A DNA stretch of 64,000 nucleotides from Arbacia lixula (GCA_963669155.1 OZ022589.1:10528845-10592844), one strand, 5' to 3'; positions 1 to 14,111 are shown, counted from the first letter of the stretch. Numbers and translations are program-made. The notes: a model not told the origin generated them from the letters alone.

Positions 1-3000
1 GCATGTACTGTACCATCTCCGCAACTACAATCTTGTTAATTGACTTAAAAATATGTATTCATACTAGGCGTCCACTCCTGTGACGGAGATATGTGCTGAA
101 GTACCAGTAGATATCAAGTCGGATTGCAACAGAGTTTATCACTGAACAATCCTTGGATACATGTAACTCCTCACCCTAGCGTTGCCATGGCTCCCTTTAA
201 ACACATGACGTCAACAGAAATCTGAACTAGTCTCCTTCAGAAGTTGGCTGACACAAGCCTTCAAACTACATGTACAGTAGTACATAGATGTCCAATACAA
301 ATCTGTGCATATCAGCACATCCTTGACCGGGACAGTCAAAATTCATGACATTCTTGGGTAAAGCATTTATTTACTCAATGACAAGGTCTATTTATGTTGC
401 GTGGTATGGAAACGTGAAGAGATTTTACCCACAATCGCTATGATGACGTTTAAAAAATATTTGAAATTCACCTTGACTTCTTGGCCTGTTTCTGCCAGTG
501 TTTGATAAGAAATCTATCTGTCCACATTTGAACGTTCTTGAAATATTTCTTGTCATATTCATGGTTCTTTACCCTCAATCCTATGACTGTTTGCCTCTGT
601 CATATTTAGCCCAGTGCTTCTTCTATTACTTATCAAACATGACATGCCCATGAACTCAAGAGTGAAATATTGAACGCTCGTAATTGCACATCATTTTCTG
701 CCACTCTACCCAAATACATCGTAGTTCACTTGAGATACCAGAGAAAAATCATGTCACAAAATGAAATCAAACAGTGGCTTATGATTAAATGTGTCATTCC
801 CCATTTAAAAGGACCTTGTCAGAACTTCTATTTCCCCAAAGACAGGAAACCCTAAACTCTTATTTGTGTTGTTTTTAAAATGTGTACTCTCAGAGAAACA
901 AGATTTATTGTATGCAACTTTCTTTGCTTGAAACTGTTTGCGCCCTGTCTTCCTGCTGAGTCCTGACTATTGCCAAATACTTTCTTTTGTTCCTGACAGG
1001 ATGTTCTGGGTTAATTCCCAATTAACCGGATCCTTTCAAAGTAAATTACCCTAAGCAATGTGCAGTCAAGGTGGACTAAACTACATCTCACAACAGTTTG
1101 GGGCAGACCATACAAGGCCCGTCAGAAGGATATGTGCTCCGTTGAACACTCTGAAAACAGGAAAGAATTCCAATAGAGGTTGTTTAAAAGGGTTGAAGAT
1201 CCGCCCCGCTGTTAACACAGACACAAACACAAACAAAACACAGAAAGCGCACAATATCCACAGGCATTTCATGGGCTTCTTCACAAAGTCATTGTCGCTC
1301 TGAATTTCAACATGAACTTGTACTGAACCCCCGTTCAGAATGACTGAACCTTAGATACAGGTCATGCTTTGTATTCAAGACATATTTATAGCCAGAAATT
1401 ACCAAAACTATTGTTATTTTCTCAAGCACATGTTTTTCCGTAATTGTTTCACTGAACAAAACATTGTGTTTACATTAGAGACAAAATAACCCTATGAAAA
1501 CTTCTTCTTCGTTGTAGGATACAAAAATGAGTGGGTTTGTCTCATGACATCAGGTTGAAAATTAGACTCCACAATTCTTTTCTTCTTTTCCTCTGGGGTG
1601 CATGTGTGGAAATTTGCACGTACACCATTCAACACTTCTATGTAACACCTGAGAAATGTTCTCCTCACTCAAATACAGTCACATAACTTTCCCCGAAATG
1701 GCTGTTTAGATGTACAGCATAACTGTTTATTTTGATGTGTCACTGTCACATGTTCCCACAAACATTACCAACATCTCATATTGCACTATACTTTATTCAA
1801 GTTTACTGGCACAGAGCAGAATTTTTTCCACGCATTGTCCAGAAAATATTGAAGGGCCAGATGAGGGGACTGTAAAATGGAGAGATGGGAAGGGGGAAAA
1901 TACAAGGGGGCTCAAAAAAGAGCAATCAAATAAAAAAAAAGCCACTTCATTTGCCATTTTTCTCTTGGAGGGGCAACTACATGTAGGAATGGCATAATCA
2001 TGTCTGGATTTTTATAATATGATTATTTTGTTTAATCCGCCTCATAATTTGGGTAGCTACACTGCACATGTTCATGTATTAATCAAAAACTATTTGAGTA
2101 ATTTTGACAATATTCCACAAAGCTACATGTAACATAATTACAGAGACTTTTATATTCTTAAGGGAAACACCAACTTAACAAAACAAAATGTTTTTTATGA
2201 TTTTGATAGGAAAATGTACCGAAGTTAAATTTAGAAATGAAGAGGTCCAGTCCGGTATTTCATAGTATCACAACATACTACATGTACATAAATAAATACA
2301 AGTGCAACACTGAAAACCCTGTTCTCAATACCCACATCAGTCACTATAAATTATTCTGCTGAATCAGACTGCCAACTGACAAAGAAAGTGCTTGTGCCAG
2401 CCGTTCAGAGGAAGGAAATACTTCACTTTGCCCAAGCTTGATGACGGAAACACACACTCATAGACAGCAAGTCTGGACTCAAACTCTACAAAGACAGAGA
2501 CAACACAGACAGATACTCACAAACAAACAGACAAACAGGAATTCACTCAGTTAATACTTATAATTCAGTTCTGATTCAAAAGGCAAGCAACAAAGTATGG
2601 AATTTAACAACACAGGGTCAATGACTGTGGTAGACATATTACCTGTACACATAATCTATAAAGTCCACTGGCTACTTTCTCTATATTTTGGACGTTTTCT
2701 TCATGTACCAGTACTCATATACCCTCGTTTTCCAAAATTACGAGAAAAATCAGTCTCTGATTTACAACATTTCTCCCAGTTCTGTGACAGATTGTCTCAA
2801 ATGGTGTCCCTTCATAATAAAGTACATGTATGTAGATAGCATGCATATACAGCAATTAGTTTTTAACTTAATTACATGCTTCATCAAATACTTCTCTCTG
2901 GCATTTCCTAACCCCAGCACAAAACACTGATTCTTTTCGATTATATGTCAATCATTCCATGAAATTTCTATACTACAACCAGAGCCTTGACAACTGATGT

Positions 3001-5569
3001 CAGTGACCCACGGCCAATTTTACACATCTCCTTAACAATTCATTACGACAGCAAGAAGATACCTAAATACAGTACCATAGTCCAAAATTTGTATGCAGCG
3101 AAGATTGACCCTTATTGAAGTCAATGACCGCAGAACAAATTGTTATTTGTCTCAGCACTAATCTACCTGAGATGTTGCCCTAAACTCTGTGATCTGCTTA
3201 ATTCCCTTCTGAACAATGATCTTAGCAACTCCTCTAAACAAGACAGCTTTCTGGTGGTCCTTTCTCTTCCTTGGGGCCACTCCTCTTCAAGAACACTCTC
3301 CCATCGGGAATCACAATCCAACAAACAAAGACTAAATGTAGGGTCTATAGAACCCCCCTGTGTCTGGGATGGGACTCCTACAATACTCCCAGTCCATTAG
3401 AGTAATCTGTATTGTCCGAAAGAATGCAAGTAATTACGCAAATCCAAGAATCCGTTGAGGTTCTTGACCGTTTGATTTGGAATACAATCCTTGCAAAAGG
3501 CACGTCAGCAAGAGAGAGGGTTCCCAAATATGTTGAGTATTTGAAGAGTGAAGACAAGTTTTCAGAGAATGTAGACAAGTTTTCAAAGAATGTCGATCTG
3601 GGGTCTTGAGTCTCTATCTGTGTACCTTGTGCATATCCCCTTCGGTCAGATGTCATATCATGGGCACTTTGAGGCAAAATATGTTGAAAGCACCATTCCA
3701 CCCACTCCGACCTCCCAATCCCCACAGGCAATCACAATTTACAATTCTAAAATACACTGTATAACTTATTGTATGATGTAGACTTGATGAAATCAAAAGG
3801 AGTAATGATTTGTTTGGCTTCTAGGGAAGTAGATAGATTTCTAAATGCCAGCCTCCCCCCCCCCCCCCCCCCCCCCCCCCACTCCCCGAATAAAAAAAAA
3901 AAGAGGCAGGGAAAATACTGAGCCTGAGAAAATGATTCCATTCTGAAATTGATACTTCCATACCCTACCTGTAGTTCCCAGAGTGTTACCCACACACATG
4001 TTACCATGACAACCTATTCACAACATCACACTTTTCTTTTGTCCCCTCTTTAGTGGAGCTCACTGGTGCGAAAAAAGAGTTTGTTTTCCTAACTTTTTTC
4101 CCCCACACCTCGGAGCAAAACTTATTTATATCTCACCCACTTGAGGTATCTAGTCTGCATAAGAAGAACCTTGTAATTTATGAATGATTCCAAAGCAAAA
4201 AACTGCAGCAGAAATATTATTTTTTCTTTAAAACACTGTTATTTACTGGTACGTTAAATATCTTCGTGCTGGTCTTTGCTATTTCCCAGTAAAAGCAGCA
4301 ACAGTGCTCAACAAAACTTACTAATTACTGATTTGGCACTGAACCCCAACCACACTGACAGCTCGATACATCATCAAATTTATTCCTCTCTTCTGTCAAA
4401 TGCACATACATGTACTTGCACAAATTTATGTCGTCATATGAGACAGGAAACATGCACTGCATCAGTTTACATTGTACTTCCGTCTTCATGTATACAGTAC
4501 CATACATCATCCTGTATCGTACACCAACCAACATTGTCATGGAAACTTACAGTATACATGTAGTAAAGACACCTGCTTGATCAACTTTTACAGGTTGTAT
4601 GTAACTTCACTGTAATATGAGGAGCGCAGTAAACATATATGGCGCTATGTCTTTCACAATCTGATAATTGCAAATTGATTTGAAAAGGGGAAAGAATTCC
4701 TTGGTGTAGTAACAAAGTGGTATTTGTGTGAGTGAATGTTATCGTCCAGCAGAACATGCTACTTCTATGTTTGTACATCAGTAACTACTAGTAGAAATAT
4801 TTGCAATAACTATAAAAATTGAACAAAAAAGTCCCTTAATCAATCTCCCTGACTTTCTTTAGCATCCATTGTGTGTGTGTGTGTGTGTGTAGTTTCATAC
4901 ATTTTCAATTTAGAAAAAAAACATCTTCAGATACAGTATTAGTGAACAAAATTGCAATAACCATGCAATCCAAAATATTCAAATATGTCTCTCAAAATCA
5001 GCCTCCCAGACTTTCTCTTTCATATTTCATCAGTTTAATTTAGTTTTGACGACCATATCAATGAAACGCCTGATGAAAGAATGTCTGGAATTTCATGGTC
5101 TGCTTCCTCAAACATGTCTCTTTCTGGGTTCATTCCCTTTTCGTTTTGCTGTATTCAGCTCTCATCTCACCAAATATCTCTACCTATTGTACTTCCCCCA
5201 CATTCAAATCCTCACTCTGTGAACCAAGATTTGTTTTTTCTCACAGACGATTCAGTTGGTGAATACTTAGCCTGGTTTTCAGGCTGTTGGACATTTATAC
5301 TCCAAACTATCACAAGAATAATTGTGCCTGCTTAGTACTGACAAGTGTCAATGCTTTTCCTAGCACTCCCACAGCCAGCAAGCCACATTGATTGTAGAGT
5401 TTGGTTTTAAAATGTCCAACAGAATTGAAACCAGGCTAGTGAGCGATTGGCAGGCATTCAGGGGTGATTTGGTGGGTACTGTACTGAACGTAGTTGTTTA
5501 CCTGCACACCTACCTGAATGGTTGTTTACAGAATAACAACAAACATCTTCTCCACCATCAAGCATGGGG
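1..5569. other. Non-coding region, nothing recognised
   Basis: No exon could be supported. It holds a poly-C run (3855-3880), a GT microsatellite (4871-4890) and scattered ACATGTAC words. It may be intronic to the unidentified gene whose first exon is near 13.3 kb. Confidence 0.6.
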
Positions 5570-6107
5570 GTGTAACCCCGGGGGGGGCACTCACATACAT
5601 TGGTGGTACGGGGACGTGCCGCTTTGAAGACCCCCTTTTTGAGACCCCGATATCAGTTCTTTAGATCCTCTTTATCGTACGCATGGCGAACGTTCCGCGA
5701 AAGTTCCGCTCCTTAGCCTCCCCGCTGTGCCCTCCCTCCGTTCCCTCCGTTCCCTCCGTTCCCTCCCTCCGTTCCCTCCCTCCGTTCCCCAGGCCCGCGG
5801 CTTGCGTGCAGCTTACTACGCGTACGCTTCAACATCAACCCGGCCGCCCGACCCGCCGGCCTAGCGAGCTGCAAGCTAGAAAACCCTGACGTAAACACAA
5901 CGCGTCGCATGTGCAGCGAGGATAGTTCTGTAGACCCTGTTTTTCACAATGCTGGCCGGGAATGCCGGTATATTTTTAGTTCCTAAGACCCCAGATTTTA
6001 CGCGGATTTTACCCGTGTAGTCAGTTCCTTAGACCCCCATTTCAGGGTTTCGTGAGGCACACCCCCATCAAAATATAATTTGAGTGCCCCCCCCCCCGGG
6101 GGTGTAA
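5570..6107. mobile_element. MITE-like element with G/C-run terminal repeats
   Basis: The ends are inverted copies of a GTAAC-CCC-GGGGGG-CACTCA type motif (5573-5593 and 6081-6107). The interior is rich in CpG, unlike the flanks, and contains a short CCGTTCCCT tandem run (5738-5790) and repeated phrases ending in AGACCCC. No protein is encoded; the small open frames here are inside the repeat. Confidence 0.6.
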
Positions 6108-8856
6108 CTAAGTGGGCAAGGTGGCGGTGAGATTGAGACCTACATTGAATAGGCTATTGCATACAGACACAATTCAAAATCATTTTTTTATTTTTCTCCA
6201 ATTGGGAGCGCTGCCAACAGAATCAACCACACCCATGATTCTGTTCACTCTGTTCACTCTGTTAGCAGAATGTCACAGTGATACATCAGTTTGAGTTTCA
6301 AAGCAATTCTTGACATTTTCTTTATCTCATGCAGAAGCCAACTGTTGACTGTTAAAAAAATGTAAACTGCAATCTATTTTACCGCAATTAATGCTTTCCA
6401 ATAAATAAATTGTAAGGTTCTCCACTTCTCCACATCATCAAAAATTCCTTACTTTTTATTCCTATTACTATTATTTATCAAATTTCTCAATTTTTGAGAA
6501 TACAAATACAGGGAAAATACAGTTTAAGTCTCACTTGTCTTTTCTGAAAGGCAGTTGCTATCACATTGTACATGTATACAGTGTAGTGTACATGTACATT
6601 ACATGTTTGTTTACGAGAAAATAGAGAAAATGTCCTTCGCATGTTGGCAGTTAGTTGGCCAACTCAAACAATTCCTTCAAAACAAATCCTTATAAATGCT
6701 GCATGTCAGAATGCATTTTGTGATGAGATATTTCTTTGTGGGGGGGGGGGGGGGATTCAAGGTTTACATGTATAGGCCTACTGTATTGTGCATTGTAAAT
6801 CGGTACTGTTGGGGAGGGGGTGACAATAATTTGCAAGGACTACTTTCCGAGCAAAACAAACACATTGATCTACATACTGTCCATGTACAACATCCTATGA
6901 ATGAAATTAACAAGGGATTTTTTTTTTCTGAAGTAATCTGGGCAGTAAATCACATGAGCCCCCATGAAAACAACAACAACATATAAACACTTGCACAATT
7001 AACCTCTCATGTCAACACGAAAAAAATGACCCCACTTAAATCAGGGCCTAACTTGCAGTACATGGACATTTTTCTGAGACCAGCACTGCCTACATTAATG
7101 TGAACTGGTTTCTATGGTGAGTAAAGTCAACAAACATGGTACATGTACATGTACATGTATGTATGTGGGATATTTTAGTCAAAGAAGCACAACACAATTA
7201 AATCTAAAGGTATTTCACTTCTGTCAGTGTGGCTGCCACGTGAGAAACCTATCACACTCACTTCTTATTGACGGGCCGAGGATAAATTCTACCCGCAGAA
7301 AGAAGAATGTTCTTGATTTGTGCATAATCCTGGAAACATTGCGTGTAACATTTTGAATACTTAACAAACAAAGCAAATGACAAATGTTGTCCTGTTGCCA
7401 GGCTTTTGCTTTTCATTTTTGAAACAATAAAAACAATGTTTTCTAGAGTGTTGTCTGTATAGATCTGACAGATTACTATTTTCACATATTTGTTACATTC
7501 TGGAGACTCTCACCATGAGCCCCACCTTTATTTTTCTTTGTGATTTGCATGGTCCACAATGCACTGTACCTCTTGCATCATCACAAAACAAAACTGACCC
7601 TCTCAAATCGAGACAACATAGCCCGCACATTGACATGTTTCTCAGACCAACATAGGCTACATGCACATTATAATGAGTCCTATCCTGGTTCCCTTCACCT
7701 CCTAATACATGAAGCATTAAGGATACTGTAAATGTGTAGTGTTGTTACACAGTAAATGTGAAGTAAATGTTAATGTTAATGATTCTCATGATGTATATGT
7801 ATCCATGGAATCATTATCCTAAAAGAAAGTTGCCTTCAAAACTTCAGCAGATCACTTAAAATATGAGCAGCATGATGCAAGACTATTGTACATGTAGTTT
7901 TAAGGAGGTTTGAAGTTAGGCTGTTCCTTAAATTGGCAACATCTGTCATTCAACTTTCGTAGCACAAAATAGGGTACTGTACCTAATGTATCCTTGAGTC
8001 CTTTCCCTGGTTGGAAGTTTACTAACTTACCACACACTGAGATCATTCTTTATGCATTATTTCACATTAAGGCATAAACATGATATGGTACAATGATATG
8101 TTTCAGTCCAAGAAGCAGTTGAACTGTCAGTGTGACTGCCACGTGAGACACACATCATGCTTATAGAGGATATCATTACCTCTACCCGCAGAAAGAAGAA
8201 TGTTCAATGTGCACATTCCTTGAAAAGTAAAGGGTAGGGATACTTTAGAATGATATTGTCTCATTGCTTTTCCCTTTTTTCAAGCACTTACATGTAAGTG
8301 CACGTATACAAAAAAAGTGTTTCTATCATAATCATATCAAAATCTGACTATGTAAATAAGGAAAGGAGTTATAAGACATTGTCTGCTTTTCAAACATTAC
8401 ATGTGTTTAATATCATGGATAAGATCAAATCTGCTATACCTTGTGTACTGTTCATAAAGTATACATGTAATTTACAAATAAACATGGGCTCACAACAATT
8501 ACACAAAGTACATGTATGCAATTGTACATATGTACATGTACATGTACAGTAGGTCTGTTACTATGGTACTCGTGGGCTTACCCAAAGACCATAATGATCC
8601 ATGCATTGTCATCTTGAGAGGAGAGTTTGTCGTCCTCCAAACAAAGACATTGTAAAGCTAGGAGAGATGAGCTTATAAAAGGCTTCCACCTAGATTATCG
8701 AGAACAGAAGGAGGCAGCTTTCACTGTGCCCCCAACAGGGGTATCTATTCATTAGACAAGAACTAATCCCTTGTGCCAGGAACAAAGTTGCTTTCAGGTT
8801 CTTGAGCAATGCTCACTGCAAAACTAGACAGGGGGGGGGGGGGGTCACATATCATG
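6108..8856. other. Non-coding region with a diverged local duplication
   Basis: No exon supported. Segments at about 7020-7330 and 7597-8215 share blocks in the same order, including TGCCACGTGAGA and CCCGCAGAAAGAAGAATGTT. Short G runs occur at 6740-6753 and 8831-8844. Confidence 0.55.
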
Positions 8857-9079
8857 CAGCTCAAAGGAAATGGCATAGGGAAAGGGAAAGGGAAGAAAGG
8901 GAAGGAGCCTCAGTTTTAAAAAACAGTATATTTTGTCCAGTTCAGCATGAAACATGATGCTTTAGCCTTGAAAAGCATCATGTTTCATGCTGAACTGGAC
9001 AAAATATACCGTGGTTTAAAACTACATGTAAGGCACCTTCCCTTTCTTCCCTTTCCATTATGCCAATTCCTTTGAGCCG
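8857..9079. repeat. Foldback element with 37-bp perfect inner stem
   Basis: Two arms of about 105 bp are inverted copies. The inner 37 bp (about 8928-8964 and 8972-9008) pair perfectly across an 8-nt loop, and the outer parts pair with mismatches out to GCTCAAAGG and CCTTTGAGC. No coding potential. Confidence 0.85.
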
Positions 9080-12000
9080 TAGTGTACATGTAGTACGTGT
9101 TCAAAAATGTACTTGTCAACTAATGCATCTGCTCCCTTGTCCAAATGAGTGTGATTTCTTAAAAGCTAACATATTACTGTACATAAAAGCTGTATAGAAT
9201 CTAGACACACTGTGCAGCAAATAGGGACATAAATGAAGGCAGTACATGCAGTCTAGCACTACAACAATTGTGCATCAATTCGATATATGGAACTTGCCTT
9301 AGATAAACTGTGAATGTAACAACATTTCCCGTTGAACATTGTTCAAAGATGCACATGTAATTTAGGCAGCATTCAATTTCAAATAGACACCCTACAGTGT
9401 ATCACTGAGCATAACAGTATGATCTACATACATGATTCTCTTTACAAAAGTTCACCATAGTCTGCTTAGTCATGACTAATAAAAAGCACTTTCTATGGCA
9501 CTTTTTTTTAAAAAAAAAAGAAGAATAGAGTAACGGTCTTTGATCTTGTGCCAATTTGCCCTTTTCCACAATAGAGTCTGAACTTTGAGACTACACCCAC
9601 CTCGAGCATGAGTCATCATCAGGGCTCAGTGTTTTGTTGGAATAGCTCTCCTAGGAACGAACGTTGTGAACTTTGTTTCCATTCAAATTCAAAAACTATT
9701 TTTGATCTTTCGCAAGGTGCAGGGTCTCTCTCTACATTGCCTTTTTCCCATCACGGGTCTACAGGATTTCCATCACGGTGCTACTGTCAGTATTTGTGTG
9801 AGTGGGTGTACTTATTGCTGAGCATGGATACCAACTTCATGAGTATCCTGTACACATTTGCCTGAACACACAATTTAACCCTTTCTATGCCAGATGAAAT
9901 GCTGCTCAAATGGGATCTGTGTGCATTATTGGTGACAAAATGCACAAATCTGGCAAAGAAACAGTTCATAAACAGATTTAAGTATTACGATACAATATAA
10001 TTGCCATGTACTGTTGTCCCCTACATGGAAATTTGGTGTGTGAAGTATGAAGCTGATTTCAGTGTACATTATACATGTGTATGTGCATGTTTATTCCAAG
10101 CTGCAAGACTAGAAGATGAGTCAGGCTTACAGGTAAAATCTAAGGCCTCCTCAGGAATAAATTCATTATCTTCCCAGACATTGCTCAAAAACCTATCAGT
10201 ATACATGTACGTACTGTAGCAACGTTGAAACAAAATGGTCAAACATTCTACAGCAGAAGGCATGCACAGCTTGTTATAAGGTTGCAGGTTGTTTTATGCA
10301 AGCTTTTATCCACATGCCAGTGAAAAAGCAATGCATGATACAGTACACAAGGGCTAAGGCAATATGCCCCCAAAACCGCAAACAAGAACAAAAAGAATGA
10401 AAAGTTCACATGAAAAATAGTCCCCACAAAATATTGTGAAAGTTTCCCTACAATATACGATTCCACTGCCATGCATTAAATGTGAACTCATAATAGCACC
10501 GGTAGCTCATTAGATACCAGTATCAAATTACTACATGTAGAAGATGAGTTATGGATCATATGCCTGCATATTTCTTGCCTTCCAATATCTCATTCATTTG
10601 TTCATGGCACGAGCAGCTTACCGGTACTTTTAATGGAAGTTATGGGATGCTGGGGTTGATTATGTACAATGAGAGCAGGACCTACAAGATCATTGAACTA
10701 TGCAGTATACTCCTTCTATTCAAAAGAAAAAAGTGCTAACTCAAACATATCTGCTCAGAAAGAAATGTATACAAGTGTAGTGTAATTATAGGATGAAGAA
10801 AAAACCGATGAACACATACACTAAGAGTGAAATTTTGAATAAACTCATTAATTTGTACATTTACCTGCTTCATGGATTTGGAAAACAATGATCTTGAATG
10901 GTGTCATGGTGAAATGTGAACTGCTTAAATCCAAAAAAAAAAATCTAAAAATAACACAACAGTTGGAAAAGTATTTATTAACAAGATCGTAGGGAAAGTC
11001 CAGACTCTGGATTTCCTTCATTCTTGCATTACACAGGACAAAATACCATTTGAAATAAGAATTTAAAAAATGCTGCACATTGATGTGCAGTAATTACATG
11101 TAAGTACCCTCGGATCTTGAACCAGGAAATACTGTGTCAGAGGAAAAGTGACAACAATGGAGAGAATATGTTCCTCCTTGGGACTCGCCCTATTCAAAAT
11201 CTGATGTCACTCATTTTGTACGCTACAGCACAGACCCACACACATTACATCACTGATATACATGTTATCCATCAAAATATTATTCAAGCAGACAATTACA
11301 TGTACAAATGTATGCCAATTTGAAATTCTAAAAAGGTAACACTAAACATATATAGAAAGCACATAAAGGGACGTCTACATTCCAAATAAAATAGTATTAA
11401 AAAGTTTGTGGATGGTGATGATTTCTTAGACTTCACACCTTCCACCTACTACATGTAATTCACCAGCATGCTTTTAGAGTTTGCCCTCCCGAATGTACTT
11501 GTTCGAGTGCCATCTGACCATAACAAAGTACTCTTGGATAGTATAAAGGGTACATCACACAAATGACACAAGAGATCATGGTGTGTCCACATGATGTACT
11601 ATTGTATAGATGGCTTCACGCACTATTCTTTCAGAGCTTAATGACGACACTAGGTTGATCATCAACAGGATTCTTGGGCAAACAACACTTGAACACCCCC
11701 TCTGTGCGCATACAACAAGATATTTGTGACTGAGAAAATTCTCCAGAGTTGACATAAGATGTAATCTTCTACATGCAGGTGACACGTTTTTTTTTTTGTT
11801 CCAGCTTTTGAGTTGTAGCTTGATTTGAGCATATAATTCGAGTAGGCAGATGCCTCCTAATTCTACTGACGTCAGAGCGTGACATGATCACATGTCCTAA
11901 TGTACGCAATTGCTAACCATGACTCAATTAGGCCTCCAAATCCATGAGTCCTAATACCATTAGGGTGCTCAGTCTGCACATTAGTGACAGGCAGATGCAC

Positions 12001-13249
12001 TGTACTTTGAACCAGCTTGCAACACTGTAGCCTCGGAGACTGTACTATGAATTACGTAACTGGGTGATTTTGTGATAACAACTAGTGCTGATCACATCTC
12101 TGGCACATGCAAACTGAGGCATCCTTTAATGTTTATAGTATGTTCAGGTACAGTACACTGTAGATGAACAAGTAATAATCCAAGAATAAGTGGTATCAAG
12201 TTGTAATATATATTTGACTTTTGCTTGAAGTGTGCTCAATAATCAAAGTTGAATTAATAAAAATGTTAATACTGTACATGTATAAGGAACAACAAAACTT
12301 CAGATATGGATCCCATTGTATCAGGTCCAGAAAGTGTTTGTGAATGGAGATTTGAAACAGTGTTGTTGTGTTCAAGGCATCACCGTTCTCCCCTTTTTCC
12401 CAACCCATCAACATTTTTTTTTGTGACTACCATGCCTGCATTATCAATAAACATTTCAACATTTTTTCATGAGCAAAGTGTAACATTACCGAAGCAACAG
12501 CAGCTCATCAGGAAGAAAGAAAGAAATGAATAAGAAAAGTACGACAAAAGATATTTGAATAAATCTTTTGACAATAGTTATACAACTACAGTGTATATTC
12601 CATCTGCTTTGATGTTTTGCAAGGATTAGTAAAAAAAAAAAAAAATACTGTAGGGTCTACTGAATACAGTAATATAAATATTCTAATTGGTTTGCTTAAT
12701 GTACAGTTTTGATAGCTTGTTAATTTCACAACATACAATTAGTAGAGCCTTGGTAATTGCAGGATCATTAACTGTAAATACTGGCTTTCCTGTTACATTG
12801 TGTCATATTGTGGAGAAATATACATACATCATATCACAATTTCACAATCTACATGTAGAGTCTCATGAGTCAGTCAGTGCAATCTGTCAACATACAGTAC
12901 CATGCAGTGACTTGCAGTCAATGAAAAAGAATGACACAGCACTGCAACAGTCAATGTCACAAATTACAATAGGTAATCTAAATGAACAGAAAAGTTAGAG
13001 TTAACAAATATGTTCCTCATGTATGGCATCAGGCATCACCTCAATTCAATTCATGGGAGTCACAATAACCAAACTCATTGCCAAAGGCAATGATGAAAAA
13101 TGAGCTGAAAAGTAGGGCAGTATGGATTGTTTCAACATCTCAACTATAGATTTCTACATCCAGGTTACTGCATTTCTTGTTTGATTTGTCTTATAACACT
13201 AAAACTAGGGGAAGCCGGAAGAGAGGTAGACATCTTCTAATCATCTTAC
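9080..13249. other. Non-coding region, nothing coding recognised
   Basis: AT-rich unique-looking DNA. A palindromic CRE (TGACGTCA) sits near 11867 within a stretch containing several ATTA-type homeodomain sites. If the exon at 13250 is real this would be its first intron. Confidence 0.45.
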
Positions 13250-13368
13250 CTGCCAAGTTCGTTGAGAGTCGAGTAATTTGAATGGAAGTTCGCATCTCTG
13301 TATCTCTTTGTAGTTCCCTCGTGAACCACCCTCGATTTATTCATGGTTTGGATTGGACGAAGAGGCAT
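13250..13368 (-). CDS. Possible first coding exon of an unidentified minus-strand gene
   Basis: The minus strand has an open frame from an ATG at 13366-13368, with a second in-frame ATG in better context (ACCATGA) at 13342-13344, to a strong donor GGCAG|gtaaga at 13250. From the second ATG the peptide begins MNKSRVVHEGTTKRYRDANF and ends in NELG before a split codon (phase 2). I do not recognise the protein, and no downstream exon was found at lower coordinates, so the rest would lie in or beyond 1-13 kb. The local CpG content, higher than in flanking DNA, and promoter-like sites just upstream support a transcription start nearby. Confidence 0.38.
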
Positions 13369-13369
13369 T

Positions 13370-13960
13370 AGAACATAACAATATAAGTCCAGAAAAAATG
13401 GTTTTCAAGTTCGTCTAGAAGTGGCTGATAAAGCGATAAGCCGAGCCACAGTCAGGCATGCACTTGCAGTTGACTGAGCGACCACCACAAACGTTAGTCA
13501 CGGCTCCACAAAGCCAGCGGTCGGTAGGATATTGATCGGCCTAGTCCAGCCCGGCGAAGGATTGGACCGCACACAAAGGAAGCAAGCACACGTCAGTTGC
13601 CAGAGTCGACGATAGTCAGTGTGTGTACTTCAGTGTAGGCTGGAGTTTCGGTAGGCAGTTTCCAATTCTTCCTCTACCACACTCAACTCTCCAAGTGTGA
13701 AAAAAAGTTAACACCGCTTTCTATCTGGAACTGTTCAGACATGTGTCGGGTAAATACATCGGCAAAAATCTACAACAAACGGTTTTAAAAATCCGGTGTC
13801 CGGAGCTCTTTTCACACGCGTCTACATCACACACATTTTCGCTCAGCTGTTTCGAGATATCGTTTCATACCGATATCTATTTGCAATCGGTACCGGCATT
13901 GTGAGGTGTCTTTTCGAAAACGCACGAATCAGTGACAGGAAGTCGGGCATGCGCAATGGT
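13370..13960 (-). promoter_or_regulatory. Probable promoter and 5'UTR of the unidentified gene
   Basis: This stretch is richer in CpG than its surroundings. It holds GCATGCGCAA at 13947-13956, which matches the NRF1 core, and an ETS-type CAGGAAGT at 13936-13943, a pairing typical of animal CpG promoters. No TATA box is evident. The transcription start is not determined. Confidence 0.4.
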
Positions 13961-14088
13961 GGCGCAGGCCTTAGTGCCCCACCCCCATCCTGTGACGACA
14001 TCGTTGTTCGTGTTTTCTTTTTTCTTCTTCTTCTTCTTCTTTTTTGTAGATTCGATTTAGGCAATTGTTCTATAATGGAGCTGCTGTA

Positions 14089-14111
14089 TTTTTTTTCAAG
14101 ATCACTTTATT
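14089..14111 (-). other. AATAAA followed by an A8 tract, retroposon-like 3' end
   Basis: On the minus strand AATAAA is followed after 9 nt by eight A residues that are present in the genome. This is the structure left by a poly(A)-primed retroposon. The body would extend to higher coordinates, but I see no reverse transcriptase or other protein in it. Confidence 0.35.
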
